64,000 nucleotides of DNA, from NCBI GenBank assembly GCA_945869735.1, contig CAMBPQ010000010.1, forward strand, positions 1 to 64,000, given 5' to 3'. Position 1 is the first letter of the stretch. Each line of letters opens with the position of its first letter. The translations under genes were made by a program, and so were the position numbers. Of this stretch, positions 1 to 8,696 are shown piece by piece. Source of the stretch: Planctomicrobium piriforme. Lineage in GTDB: Bacteria > Planctomycetota > Planctomycetia > Pirellulales > UBA1268. Below the pieces are notes generated by a model. It saw nothing but the letters and a program-made list of their open reading frames with translations. It was not told the origin of the DNA and did not search any database.

Positions 1-66
1 CCCCCTTAAACGTCGCCACTTTCAGAGAGAGAATCTCTGGTGGCGCAAACCAAGGGAGGGCAAGAG

Positions 67-510
67 ATGCCACGAGGAAAGAAGTTCACGGCGGAGCAGA
101 TCATTGGGAAGCTCCGCGAGGCTGAGGTTGGGTTGGCTCAGGGGAAGACCGTGCCCGAGGTGGTGCAGAAGCTTGGCGTGACCGAGCAGACTCACTACCG
201 ATGGAAGCGGGAGTACGGCGGGCTGCGGACGGATCAGGCGAAGCGGTTGAAGGATCTCGAGAAGGAGAACGCTCGGCTGAAGCGGCTCCTGGCGGTCGAG
301 CATGTGCGTGACACGCTCGGCCGCGATGAGGTGACCGAACGCTGGGCATGTCGAGTGCTGGGGCAGGCCAGGAACACGCAGCGCCGCAAGGCGAGCGTTG
401 CCGACGATGAGCCACGGCTCGTGAAGCGGATCGTCTGGATGGCCAGCGAATACGGGCGTTACGGCGACCGCCGTATGACGGCCCTTCTGCGGGCCGAAGG
501 CTGGTGTCTC
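67..510 (+). pseudogene. IS3-family transposase remnant (OrfA joined to OrfB start)
   Basis: The frame starting at 67 encodes the OrfA helix-turn-helix of IS3 transposases: it begins MPRGKKFTAEQIIGKLREAE and continues through a leucine-zipper-like stretch (LKDLEKENARLKRLL). At about base 295 (residue 76) it passes directly into OrfB sequence (VEHVRDTLGRDE, then ACRVLGQAR and the SEYGRYG region). In intact elements OrfA and OrfB are separate frames joined by frameshifting, so the junction looks like an in-frame deletion. Similarity ends near base 510, where a 27-bp repeat begins. The OrfB DDE catalytic core is missing entirely, so the product cannot transpose. The open frame runs on to 588 only by chance. 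Confidence 0.85.
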
Positions 511-536
511 ACCTATCATTGGCACAGAGGGCCGTT
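504..536 (+). repeat. Left copy of a 27-bp direct repeat bracketing a TPR gene
   Basis: The core here is TGTCTCACCTATCATTGG followed by CACAGAGGG. The same sequence with two mismatches recurs at 1264-1295 in the same orientation. This copy sits exactly where the transposase homology stops. Confidence 0.7.
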
Positions 537-584
537 CGGCCGGCTTTCGTCACAAGACCTCCGCGCCTCGGCGAGCAATCTTTT

Positions 585-1250
585 ATGACCAACGCATATG
601 GCTTCTTGCTGGCCACCGTTGCTTGCGGATTGTGGGGAGCTATCTGTGCCGCCGAGCCCACGCCCCAGGAACTCTTCAGTGAGGCGGTCGGGCTGTTCTT
701 TGAAGCCAAGCCCGTCGAGTCTGCCCGCGTCTTCGACCAGCTCGTCGTGGCCGTACCCGCCTCGGAGCCGGATCTTTGGCAACGCGGGCTGGCACTGTAT
801 TACTCGGATCGTTTCGCAGACGGCCAACAGCAGTTCGAACTCCACAGGACCGTGAACCCCAGCGACGTGGAGAACCCGGCCTGGCACTTTCTCTGTGTCG
901 CCAAACTCGAGGGTATCCCGGCCGCCCGTGCCAAGCTTCTTTTGGTCGGCGAAGACCCGCGGGTTCCCATGAAGGAGATTCTGGCTCTTTACGCGGGGAA
1001 GTGTGAGCCCGAGGCTGTCCTGGCCGCGGCTGAAAAAGGAGAAGGTGAAATCCGCCGGAACCAACTCTGTTATGCCCACCTGTATGTGGGCCTGTACTTC
1101 GAGGCTTCGGGGAACGTCGCCAAGGCGCAGGAGCACATGACTCAGGCGGCCGGAACTTTTCGCATGGATCACGCCATGGGTAGAGTCGCCGTCATGCATG
1201 CCAAGCTCAGAGGCTGGCCAGTTGAAGAGCCGGATGAGGCGCGGCAGTGA
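585..1250 (+). CDS. Secreted TPR-like protein
   Basis: A 221-residue protein. I start it at the ATG at 585 because what follows is a classical signal peptide (MTNAYGFLLATVACGLWG, cleavage likely after AICA-A); the frame is open upstream to 504 but carries no such signal. The mature part is helical with TPR-like character (AVGLFFEAKPVESARVFDQL, WQRGLALYYSDRFADGQQQF, AHLYVGLYFEASGNVAKAQE). A periplasmic scaffold or NlpI-like role is possible but not shown. The gene lies alone between two 27-bp direct repeats, on the far side of a decayed transposase, which suggests arrival as a cassette. No convincing Shine-Dalgarno is seen. Confidence 0.7.
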   Translation: MTNAYGFLLATVACGLWGAICAAEPTPQELFSEAVGLFFEAKPVESARVFDQLVVAVPASEPDLWQRGLALYYSDRFADGQQQFELHRTVNPSDVENPAWHFLCVAKLEGIPAARAKLLLVGEDPRVPMKEILALYAGKCEPEAVLAAAEKGEGEIRRNQLCYAHLYVGLYFEASGNVAKAQEHMTQAAGTFRMDHAMGRVAVMHAKLRGWPVEEPDEARQ

Positions 1251-1263
1251 ATATCGAGCTGCA

Positions 1264-1295
1264 GCTGTCTCACCTATTATTTGCACAGAGGGAAA
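1264..1295 (+). repeat. Right copy of the 27-bp direct repeat
   Basis: TGTCTCACCTATTATTTG followed by CACAGAGGG matches 504-536 with two differences. On the minus strand it supplies the C-terminal codons (SLCANNR, stop) of the gene ending at 1270. Confidence 0.7.
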
Positions 1296-1572
1296 CGGCG
1301 CGGAGATTGGCCGATTCAGCCGGCCCGGAGGGAGCGACTCGACGGGGCCTTTGCTCCGGCACAGCTTCCCCCTCGCGGGCGAGCCTCACGAGAAGTTCGT
1401 CACGCCGCTGAACGGCGACCTCGAGCGACGAAGTGCCCAGCGATCGGCGAATGCGTCGCTTGCGGCCGGCGAAATGGAGCGTGTAGTGCGTCCACCACGT
1501 GCCATTGTTGCGCCAGAGGTGATGCCGGGGATTATCGCCATCCAAGCGGATCGATAGAAAGCCGACGTGCAT
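1270..1572 (-). CDS. Small basic protein, integrase-arm-like
   Basis: A 100-residue basic protein. The ATG at 1572 is preceded by AAAGGAG at 7-nt spacing, which strongly supports translation. Its core (NNGTWWTHYTLHFAGRKRRI followed by RRSLGTSSLEVA and RRDELLVRLA) resembles the three-stranded arm-type DNA-binding domain at the N-terminus of tyrosine integrases, in which short strands are followed by a SLGT turn and a helix. No catalytic recombinase domain follows. The gene's 3' end lies in the right-hand 27-bp repeat, so it may belong to the same mobile unit. The function is inferred only from this fold resemblance; a stand-alone DNA-binding or directionality role is a guess. Confidence 0.6.
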   Translation of the reverse strand: MHVGFLSIRLDGDNPRHHLWRNNGTWWTHYTLHFAGRKRRIRRSLGTSSLEVAVQRRDELLVRLAREGEAVPEQRPRRVAPSGPAESANLRAVSLCANNR

Positions 1573-2019
1573 GCGTTGCTCCTTTTCCCTTCACGCCAGG
1601 AAAGGAGCCCGCGGGCATGCCTCCGTGACACAACGCCACGGGACGAGGTCATGCCTCGAAAGCTTCGTCGAAAGCCACCTCGCCCACTCAGGGGCCTCGA
1701 AGCGACGTTCGACGCACATCCTCCTACCCCCTTGCGGGGATAGGTCGCCACCTTGTGCTTTCGCGAGGTTGGCCCGGGCGGCCGCGTGGGTCGCCCGAAT
1801 CAAGACGGATGTACCTTCCTACGGGGGATTGTACGCACCCCGTCACCGAAAGTTCGTTATGGGGGCTTCCGGCTGTGTCATAGGGCCGTTCGGTGCCGCA
1901 AGCGGCGCAAACTCTGCGGGTCGCACAGGAAAAGCCCGGTCTTTCGACTTCAGCCCGCCGAAGCCTCTGACAAGACCCGGACATGTCGAGGGATTCCCGT
2001 GGGTCGATCGTCAACCTGC
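1573..2019. other. 447-bp gap, no convincing gene
   Basis: Open frames here lack ribosome sites and recognisable sequence. The only structure I see is a modest hairpin at about 1731-1752 (CCTACCCC / GGGGATAGG). Promoters for both flanking genes must lie in this stretch, but no clear box stands out. Confidence 0.4.
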
Positions 2020-2838
2020 ATGCACCGTTCAGACTCTGCCGCCATGCGGTCGTGGCTGATGGCCGCCTGTATCGTGGCTGCCGGGCTCGCGGTCCAGGCG
2101 CCGGCCGCCGAGGAATGGGATCTCGGCACCGACCGCGACGCATTCACCCCGTGCACGCATTGCGTTGCACCGGGGGTCGTGCTCGTCGAGGGCTCCTCCG
2201 TGTTCATAGACAACGTCACGGGTCTGCCCACCAACAACTATCCGGAGTCGCTGCTACGAATCGGAGCCACCGAGTGGCTGGAGTGGCGGTTTGGCGTCAA
2301 CTATGGCGTCGGCTCACAGGGCAACGTCGTGACGAGCGTCGAAGTAGGCGAGGGCACGCCTGACGGGAGCACGCTTTACGAATCGAGCGTGCTCTACGGC
2401 CTCAAGGTCAACACGTCGGCACAGGATGGCCTCATGCCTCAGAGCTGCTTCATCATGGAGGCCTCCACGCCGACCTACGGTGACGTCTTCGGCACCGTGC
2501 CCGTGGCCACGGCCGTCGCCGGCTGGGAACTTCCCATCGGCTGGAGACTCGACACCGCGATCCGCTACGCCTACTCCGAGGGCCTCGCCGACTGGTTTAG
2601 CCGCTGGACGCCGTCGGCCGTGCTCCGCATACCCGTCACCGAGCGGTTCGAGGTGCATGCCGAGTGGTTCGGCTCGTTCACAGCCGGAGAGCCCGACAGC
2701 AGAAGTCAGCCCTTCGTCAGCCCGGGTTTCCACGTCTTGCTGACGCGGAACATCGAGATGGGCCTTCGCGTCGGCTGGGGCCTCACGTCCGACGCCGCGC
2801 CGTTCTTCTCCGATGCCGGTATCGCGTGGAGGTTTTGA
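2020..2838 (+). CDS. Outer-membrane transporter-like beta-barrel protein
   Basis: About 272 residues from the ATG at 2020, or 264 from the ATG at 2044; both give a signal peptide (MRSWLMAACIVAAGLAVQ, ending APAAE). The mature part alternates short hydrophobic strands and turns (RIGATEWLEWRFGVNYG, WELPIGWRLDTAIRYAY, FEVHAEWFGSFTAGEPDS, NIEMGLRVGWGLT) and ends in the aromatic residue F, as many outer-membrane barrels do. It resembles the putative MetA-pathway of phenol degradation / transporter family, which planctomycetes carry in many copies. The substrate is unknown. The gene is alone and convergent with lpd1; an inverted-repeat structure lies between the two. Confidence 0.6.
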   Translation: MHRSDSAAMRSWLMAACIVAAGLAVQAPAAEEWDLGTDRDAFTPCTHCVAPGVVLVEGSSVFIDNVTGLPTNNYPESLLRIGATEWLEWRFGVNYGVGSQGNVVTSVEVGEGTPDGSTLYESSVLYGLKVNTSAQDGLMPQSCFIMEASTPTYGDVFGTVPVATAVAGWELPIGWRLDTAIRYAYSEGLADWFSRWTPSAVLRIPVTERFEVHAEWFGSFTAGEPDSRSQPFVSPGFHVLLTRNIEMGLRVGWGLTSDAAPFFSDAGIAWRF

Positions 2839-2857
2839 CCCGCCGCCGCGACTCACG

Positions 2858-2976
2858 TCAGGAAGCCTCAAGCCCGAGCGCGGGGAATACGCCCCGCATC
2901 CGCAATCGCTCCGCACCACGGCCACGGTCGCCACCCGCTTTCCCATCGCTCGCGCTCCGGGCTTCTTGGGCGTACG
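2858..2976. repeat. REP-like inverted repeat pair (R2, copy A)
   Basis: The left arm (AGGAAGCC..., CCGAGCGCGGGGAATACG, 2860-2891) and the right arm (TTTCCCATCGCTCGCG, then GGGCTTCTTGGGCGTACG, 2939-2975) are inverted relative to each other with a roughly 48-nt loop. The pair lies between two convergent genes. The same arms occur at 22158-22237 in the opposite arrangement. A bidirectional terminator or BIME-like role is plausible. Confidence 0.65.
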
Positions 2977-4365
2977 TCACACGTGGATGGCGTTACCGTG
3001 AACGGCGAGGGCCGCTTCCTTGAGCGCCTCGGGGAGGGTCGGATGGGCATGGCACACGCGGGCAATATCCTCCGCGGACGCGCCGAAGTTCATCGCAGCG
3101 GCCGCCTCGCCGATCAGATCGCCAGCGGCCGGCCCGATGATGTGAATCCCGAGCACCCGGTCGGTGACTGCATCGGCGAGCACCTTCACCTTGCCGGTCG
3201 TGTCGTTGATCGTCCGCGCCCGGCCGTTGGCCCGAAAGGGGAACACACCTTTCTTGAACGACACACCCGCGGCTACGAGCTGCTCCTCCGTCTTGCCGAC
3301 GGCGGCGATCTCGGGATGCGTGAAGACGACGGCAGGCACGAGGTCGTAGTCGACGTGTGACCATTTGCCGGCGATCACCTCGGCGCAGGCCACGCCGTCT
3401 TCCTCGGCCTTGTGGGCGAGCATCGGCCCTGGGATGCAGTCGCCGATCGCCCAGATCCCGGGAGCCGACGTGCGGAAGTGCGCGTCGACCGGAATGAAGC
3501 CCCGCGGGTCGGGTGCGATGCCCACGGCCTCCAGACCGATGCCGTCGGTCGCGGGCCTGCGGCCCGTCGCCGCCAGCACCCGATCGCAGCGAATCGGTTC
3601 CTGGCCCTCGCAATCGACGACCGCGCCGTTGCCGTCGGCCCGGGCCCGTTTCACCTTCGCGCCCAGCCGGATGTCGAGCCCTTGCTTGCGGAACAGCGCG
3701 AGCGCCTCCGAGGCAATCTCGGCGTCGATCCCTGTGAGAATCCGGTCCGCATATTCCAGCACCGTGACCTTCGAGCCCAGTCGCCGCCAGACGGTGCCAA
3801 GTTCCAGGCCGATGTAGCCGCCGCCGATCACCACCAAGTGACCGGGAACGGAGTCGTACGCCAGCGCCTCGGTGCTCGTGCCGACGAACCGGCCGTCGAT
3901 GTCGACGCCCGGCAGCACGACGCTCCTGCTACCGACGGCGAGGATGATCCGCTGGCTCTCGACCGCGGTCGTCACCCCGTCGGAGCCCTCAACTTCGACC
4001 CGGCCAGACCCCACCAGTCGGCCGGCACCGCGATACCGCGTGACCTTGTTCTTGGAGAGCAGCGCCTCGATGCCCTTCGCGAGCATCGAAACGACATCTT
4101 CCTTCCGCTTCATCATCGTCGCCAGGTCGAACGACACACCCACGACCTTGACGCCATGGATCCCGAGTTCGTGCTGGGTGACTTCCAGTTTGTGGCTTGA
4201 CTCGAGGAGCGCTTTGGAGGGAATGCAACCGACTCGCAGGCAGGTGCCGCCGAGCTGGGGCTCCTTCTCGATGACCGCGACGTTCATGCCGAGCTGCGCT
4301 GCCCGGATCGCGGCCACGTAGCCGCCCGGTCCGCCACCGATCACCACCAAGTCATGCTGTGCCAT
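2977..4365 (-). CDS. lpdA: Dihydrolipoyl dehydrogenase (E3), copy 1
   Basis: 462 residues, normal for the family. This FAD enzyme reoxidises dihydrolipoamide on the E2 subunits and reduces NAD+. Visible features: N-terminal FAD fingerprint VVIGGGPGGYVAA, the redox disulfide C42-LRVG-C47 followed by IPSKALL, NAD-binding VVIGGGYIGLELG, the second FAD motif IWAIGDCIPGPMLAHKAEEDG, and the C-terminal base H-P-T-L-P-E. It is the last gene of the minus-strand oxoacid dehydrogenase train, directly behind sucB, so it probably serves the 2-oxoglutarate complex. Its ribosome site (GGAAG, 6 nt before ATG) is the last unit of an 18-bp tandem repeat array. A second, diverged E3 heads the same train. Confidence 0.95.
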   Translation of the reverse strand: MAQHDLVVIGGGPGGYVAAIRAAQLGMNVAVIEKEPQLGGTCLRVGCIPSKALLESSHKLEVTQHELGIHGVKVVGVSFDLATMMKRKEDVVSMLAKGIEALLSKNKVTRYRGAGRLVGSGRVEVEGSDGVTTAVESQRIILAVGSRSVVLPGVDIDGRFVGTSTEALAYDSVPGHLVVIGGGYIGLELGTVWRRLGSKVTVLEYADRILTGIDAEIASEALALFRKQGLDIRLGAKVKRARADGNGAVVDCEGQEPIRCDRVLAATGRRPATDGIGLEAVGIAPDPRGFIPVDAHFRTSAPGIWAIGDCIPGPMLAHKAEEDGVACAEVIAGKWSHVDYDLVPAVVFTHPEIAAVGKTEEQLVAAGVSFKKGVFPFRANGRARTINDTTGKVKVLADAVTDRVLGIHIIGPAAGDLIGEAAAAMNFGASAEDIARVCHAHPTLPEALKEAALAVHGNAIHV

Positions 4366-4455
4366 GTCGGACTTCCAAAAATAGTCGGACTTCCAAAAAT
4401 AATCGGACTTCCGAAAATAATCGGACTTCCGAAAATAGTCAGACTTCCAAAATCA
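4366..4455 (-). repeat. Five 18-bp tandem repeats between sucB and lpd1
   Basis: Read on the minus strand the unit is TATTTTYGGAAGTCCGAY, repeated about five times without spacers. The first unit overlaps the last codons and TGA of sucB (ATTTTGGAAGTCTGA encodes ILEV-stop). The last unit ends at the ATG of lpd1, whose Shine-Dalgarno it supplies. Confidence 0.9.
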
Positions 4456-5692
4456 GACGTGAGGGATCCTCGATCGTATCCTTGATCCGCTTGAGGAACG
4501 TCACCGCGTCGCGGCCGTCGACGATACGGTGGTCGTAGGTCAGGGCGAGGTACATCATCGGGCGGACGACGACGTTGCCGTTCACCGCCATTGGCCTGTC
4601 CTGGATCGAGTGCAGGCCAAGGATGCCGCTCTGCGGTGGATTGATGATCGGCGTCGAGAGCATCGATCCGTACACGCCGCCGTTGGAGATCGTGAACGTC
4701 CCCCCCTGCAGTTCTTCGAGCTTGAGCTTGTTTTCGGCGGCCCGCCTGGCGAACTCACCGATCGCGAGTTCGATCTGGGCGAACGACATCGTCTCGGCAT
4801 TCCGTAGCACGGGCACCACGAGCCCCTTGCCGCCACCCACGGCGATACCGATGTCGCAGTAGTCGCGATACACGATGTGGGGCTCGCGAAACTCCGCATT
4901 AACCTGCGGCACGACCCGGAGCGCCTCGACGGCTGCGCGAACGAAGAACGACATGAAGCCAAGTTTCACGCCATACCGCTCCTGAAACTGGTCCTTGAAC
5001 TTCGACCGCAGGGCCATCACTGAACTCATGTCGCACTCGTTGAACGTCGTGAGCAAGGCCGCCTGCTGCTGGGCCTCAACGAGCCGCTCCGCGATTCGCC
5101 GCCGGATCGGACTAATCAGCTGATACCGTTCCTCGCGGCTGCCACCACTCCGAGTGACGACTGGCGCAGGGGCTGCGGCCGGCTTCACAGCAGGTGCAGC
5201 CGGCTTCACCGCTGCCACGGCATCGGTCTTGGTGATCCGACCACCGGGACCGGTGCCCGGCACTCCAGCCGCGGAGACACCGGCCTCACCGAGCACTCGG
5301 GCCGCCGACGGCATCACCCGCGGAGCAGACGCGGGCGGAGCCGGGGGCTGCACTGATCCGATGGTGGTCCGCCCCTCCGTCCGCTTCACATCGACCGTGG
5401 GCTGCGTGGGAGCGGGGGGCGTCGGGCCGGCCCCGGCGGTCACCGGCTCCATATAGCCGATGATCTCGCCCACCACCGCCTTCTCACCGCTGCCCTTGAG
5501 AATCTTCGTAATCGTGCCGGCGGACGGAGCGGGCAGTTCGACGGTGGCCTTGTCACTCTCGATCTCGACCAACGACTCGTCGGTGACCACACCCTCGCCC
5601 TCCCGCTTCTTCCAGTCGCCGATCATCACCTCGGTGATCGACTCGCCGACTTCGGGAACCTTCAGTTCGATTGCCATGGATTTGGTTGCCAC
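4439..5692 (-). CDS. sucB: Dihydrolipoyllysine-residue succinyltransferase (E2o)
   Basis: 417 residues from the GTG at 5692, or 412 from the ATG at 5677. This is the core E2 of the 2-oxoglutarate dehydrogenase complex, moving succinyl from lipoyl-lysine to CoA. An N-terminal lipoyl domain holds the modified lysine (IESDKATVE, about K48). A Pro/Ala linker follows, then a peripheral subunit-binding domain ([12 protein letters not shown]... [13 protein letters not shown]). The catalytic domain ends with [14 protein letters not shown], whose His and Asp are the acyltransfer residues. It lies 27 bp after the natural end of sucA and before lpd1. Its final codons seeded the downstream tandem repeat. 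Confidence 0.95.
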   Translation of the reverse strand: MATKSMAIELKVPEVGESITEVMIGDWKKREGEGVVTDESLVEIESDKATVELPAPSAGTITKILKGSGEKAVVGEIIGYMEPVTAGAGPTPPAPTQPTVDVKRTEGRTTIGSVQPPAPPASAPRVMPSAARVLGEAGVSAAGVPGTGPGGRITKTDAVAAVKPAAPAVKPAAAPAPVVTRSGGSREERYQLISPIRRRIAERLVEAQQQAALLTTFNECDMSSVMALRSKFKDQFQERYGVKLGFMSFFVRAAVEALRVVPQVNAEFREPHIVYRDYCDIGIAVGGGKGLVVPVLRNAETMSFAQIELAIGEFARRAAENKLKLEELQGGTFTISNGGVYGSMLSTPIINPPQSGILGLHSIQDRPMAVNGNVVVRPMMYLALTYDHRIVDGRDAVTFLKRIKDTIEDPSRLILEV

Positions 5693-5719
5693 TCTGTGGC
5701 GGCCTCAGGATGGATTGAA

Positions 5720-8647
5720 TCAACTGTTAAAAGCGGTACTGAGGAGCTCATTCTGCTCCATGTCGTGGCTCTTCTTCGAGCCGGTGGCGGGGCTGGCGGC
5801 GCTCTGCCGGCAGACGCCCGAGAACGGAAAGCGGTCGAGCAGTTTCTCTCCGAAGTGGATTCGGAAAAACCGCCACGCACCCATGTTCTCCGGCTCGTCC
5901 TGGACCCAGACGGTGGGCGTGCCGGGGGTGTAGCCACCGAGTGCCTCCTCGAGCGCCCGCTTCGGCAGCGGGTAGAGTTGCTCGACCCGGACTATCGCGA
6001 CGTCGCGGCGGCCGAGTTCCTACCGCCGCTTCTCCAGTTCGTAGGCCACCTTGCCCGAGCAGAGCAGAACACGGTGGATGTCGCGGGCAGGCGTGCCGGA
6101 TGAGTCCGGGATCACCCGCTGAAACGAGCCCTTCACGAGGTCGTCCATCGTCGAGGCGCACGCCGGATTTCGCAGCAGACTCTTGGGCGTCATCACAACG
6201 AGCGGCTTCCGCCAGACACGGAGCACTTGCCGCCGGAGGCAGTGGAAGAGCTGCGCGGGCGTCGTCGGCTGCACCACCTGAATGTTGTCTTTGGCGCAGA
6301 GCGAGAGAAACCGCTCGAGCCGGGCGCTCGAATGCTCGGGGCCCTGGCCCTCGAAGCCGTGCGGCAGCAGCATCACCAGACCGGAGAGCCGGTTCCACTT
6401 GTCCTCGGCACTGACGATGAACTGGTCGATCACCACCTGCGCGGCGTTGACGAAGTCGCCAAACTGAGCCTCCCAGACGACGAGGCCGTCAGGGCAATCA
6501 AGGCTGTAACCGTATTCGAAGCCGAGCACACCCGCCTCGGAAAGCGGGCTGTTGTAGATCTCGACCGGGGCCTGATCGGCAGTGAGATGCTCCAGTGAGC
6601 AGTAGGTCTCGTCGGTGACGACGTCGTGGATCACGGCGTGACGGTGACTGAACGTGCCCCGCTGGCTGTCCTGGCCGGAGATCCGCACCCGGAGACCCTG
6701 CGTGGCGATCGTCGCCAGGGCGAGCGCCTCGGCGGCCGACCAGTCGAGCGGCAGCGCCCCGGCCGCCATCTGCACGCGGTTCTCCAGAAACTTCCTGATC
6801 TTCGCATGCGGCTGGAAGCCGTCGGGCAGGGCCACGAGCCGCATCAGCAGGTTCTCGAGAACGTCGCGACGCACGCCGGTGTCCACCTCGGCGGCGTCTT
6901 TTTCGCGGCCGCCGATGTAAAAGGCCCACATGCCGCCGATGTCGTCCTTGTGGACGTATTCCTCGCTCTTGGCGACGGAGAGATCGGCCGCCAGTTTTGC
7001 CTGTTGCTGCTCTGCGATCTGCTTGGCTTCGTCAGCCGACACCTCGCCGAGTTTGAGGAGCCTCTCGAGATAGCTCTCGTGGGCGCTCGGCCGCTTCTCG
7101 ATCACGCGGTACAGCGCCGGCTGGGTGAACGCCGGCTCGTCGGCCTCGTTGTGGCCCCGGCGGCGGAAGCAATACATGTCGATGACCACGTCCCGCTGAA
7201 ACTCCCGGCGAAAGTCCATCGCTAGATTGACCACCTGCGCCACCGCCTCGGGGTCCTCGCCGTTGACGTGGAAGATCGGGATCTGGAGCATCTTCGCAAC
7301 GTCTGTGGCGTACATGCACGACCGCGACTCGCGCGGGCCGGTCGTGAAGCCAATCTGGTTGTTGACAATCACGTGCAGCGTGCCGCCGACGCGGTAGGCG
7401 TCGAGCTCGCTGAGGTTGAGGGTCTCCTGGATGATGCCCTCGCCGGCGAATGCCGCGTCGCCGTGGATCAGGATCACCAGCCCCCCCTGCCGCGCGTGGT
7501 CGCTAGAGCGGTCCTGCCGGGCCCGCATCCTGCCGATCGCCACCGGGTTGACGAACTCAAGGTGACTGGGATTGAAGCAGAGCGTGAGGTGCACGCTCCT
7601 GTCGTTGGCCGCCATGTAGTCGGTCGAGTGTCCGAGGTGATACTTCACGTCGCCACGGCCGACGTGAAGCTCCGGATCCATGTCGGCAAACTCTCGGAAG
7701 ATCCGCTGCGGACTCTTGCCCATGATGTTGGCGAGCACGTTGAGCCGGCCGCGATGGGCCATCGCCAGCACGCAGTCGCCGACCTCCTGGGAGGCGGCCC
7801 GCTCGATCGCCATCTCGACGAGAGGAATCAGGCTCTCCGAGCCCTCGAGCGAGAAACTCTTCGCACCCAGAAACCGCTTCTGGATGAACTCCTCGAACAC
7901 CGCCGCCGTCGTCATCTGACGGTAGATCCGCAACTGCTGCCGCCGGTCGAGTTGGACACGGTTTTCGCAGCCCTCCATCCGCACCTGCAGCCACTGCCGC
8001 ACGCGGAGATCGTCCATGTGCATGAACTGGACGCCGATCGAGCGGCAGTACGTGTTGCGGAGCCGTTTGATAATCTCCCGCAGCGACATCGACTGCGGCC
8101 CCTCGATCGTGTCGGTCGAGAAGGACCGGTCCATGTCCTCTTCGGTGAGGTGGTAAAAGGCCGGATCGAGCTCAGGCAGCCCCGGACGCGGACGGCCGAG
8201 CGGGTCGATCTCCGCCATCAGGTGGCCGCGGACGCGATACGCACGAACGAGCTGGTCGACGCGATCCTGCAGAAACGCCACCCGCTCTTCGCCCGCAGTG
8301 CCGGTGGCCACCGGCGGCAGCGGCAGCGGCATCACCTCGCCGGCAAGGGCCGCGGGTAGCTTCACCTCGCCGTTGGCGATCGCCACGGCATGAGCGGTGG
8401 CGATCCCGTCCGGCGTGACGAGATTAGGCGCGGGCACGGCACCGTTGCCATTCAACGCCGGCTTGGTGGCCGCGTGGCCGTTCCCGCCCTGTGCCACGGG
8501 TACCACAACCCCCGCCTGCAGGGCCTCGAAGTGGCCACGCCAATCGGCCGGCACACTCGCGGGATCATTCTGATACTGCTCGAAGAGTTCCTCGAGAAAC
8601 GCGAGGCTTGCCGTCCCCGCTGAATCAAAGCTGTCGATGATGCTCAC
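5720..8647 (-). CDS. sucA: 2-oxoglutarate dehydrogenase E1, interrupted by in-frame TAG
   Basis: ThDP-dependent E1 that decarboxylates 2-oxoglutarate and succinylates lipoyl-SucB. It starts at GTG 8647 with the E1o N-terminal helix that contacts E2 ([20 protein letters not shown]) and continues through ThDP and transketolase-type domains ([55 protein letters not shown]). After ...[11 protein letters not shown] the frame meets TAG at 6020-6022. Beyond it, in the same frame and with no indel, the family's C-terminal domain continues for 99 codons to TGA at 5720-5722 ([40 protein letters not shown]). With the TAG read through the length would be 975 residues, which is family-like; stopping at TAG gives 875. 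It may be a nonsense mutation, readthrough or a sequence error. Confidence 0.9.
6020..6022 (-). other. In-frame amber codon inside sucA
   Basis: Minus-strand codons read AAG CGG CGG TAG GAA CTC GGC CGC CGC GAC. Both sides are conserved E1 sequence in the same frame. TAG is used as a genuine stop elsewhere in the window (for example at 28899-28901 and 41778-41780), so it is not generally reassigned. Confidence 0.9.
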
Positions 8648-8696
8648 GATGGGTTCCAGTCCCCGCTACCGCAGGAACGATTGAAAGAGGGATAGG

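Noticed and set aside
4366-4455. The 18-bp tandem array as a CRISPR
   Set aside because: Units abut with no spacers and no cas genes are present.
6020-6022. Reading the sucA TAG as pyrrolysine
   Set aside because: No pyl genes are visible, TAG terminates several normal genes in the window, and the family has no conserved special residue at this site.
7268-8359. A 363-codon plus-strand frame opposite sucA, and similar frames opposite nuo, lpd and che genes
   Set aside because: Antisense shadows caused by GC-rich third positions; no ribosome sites or family sequence.
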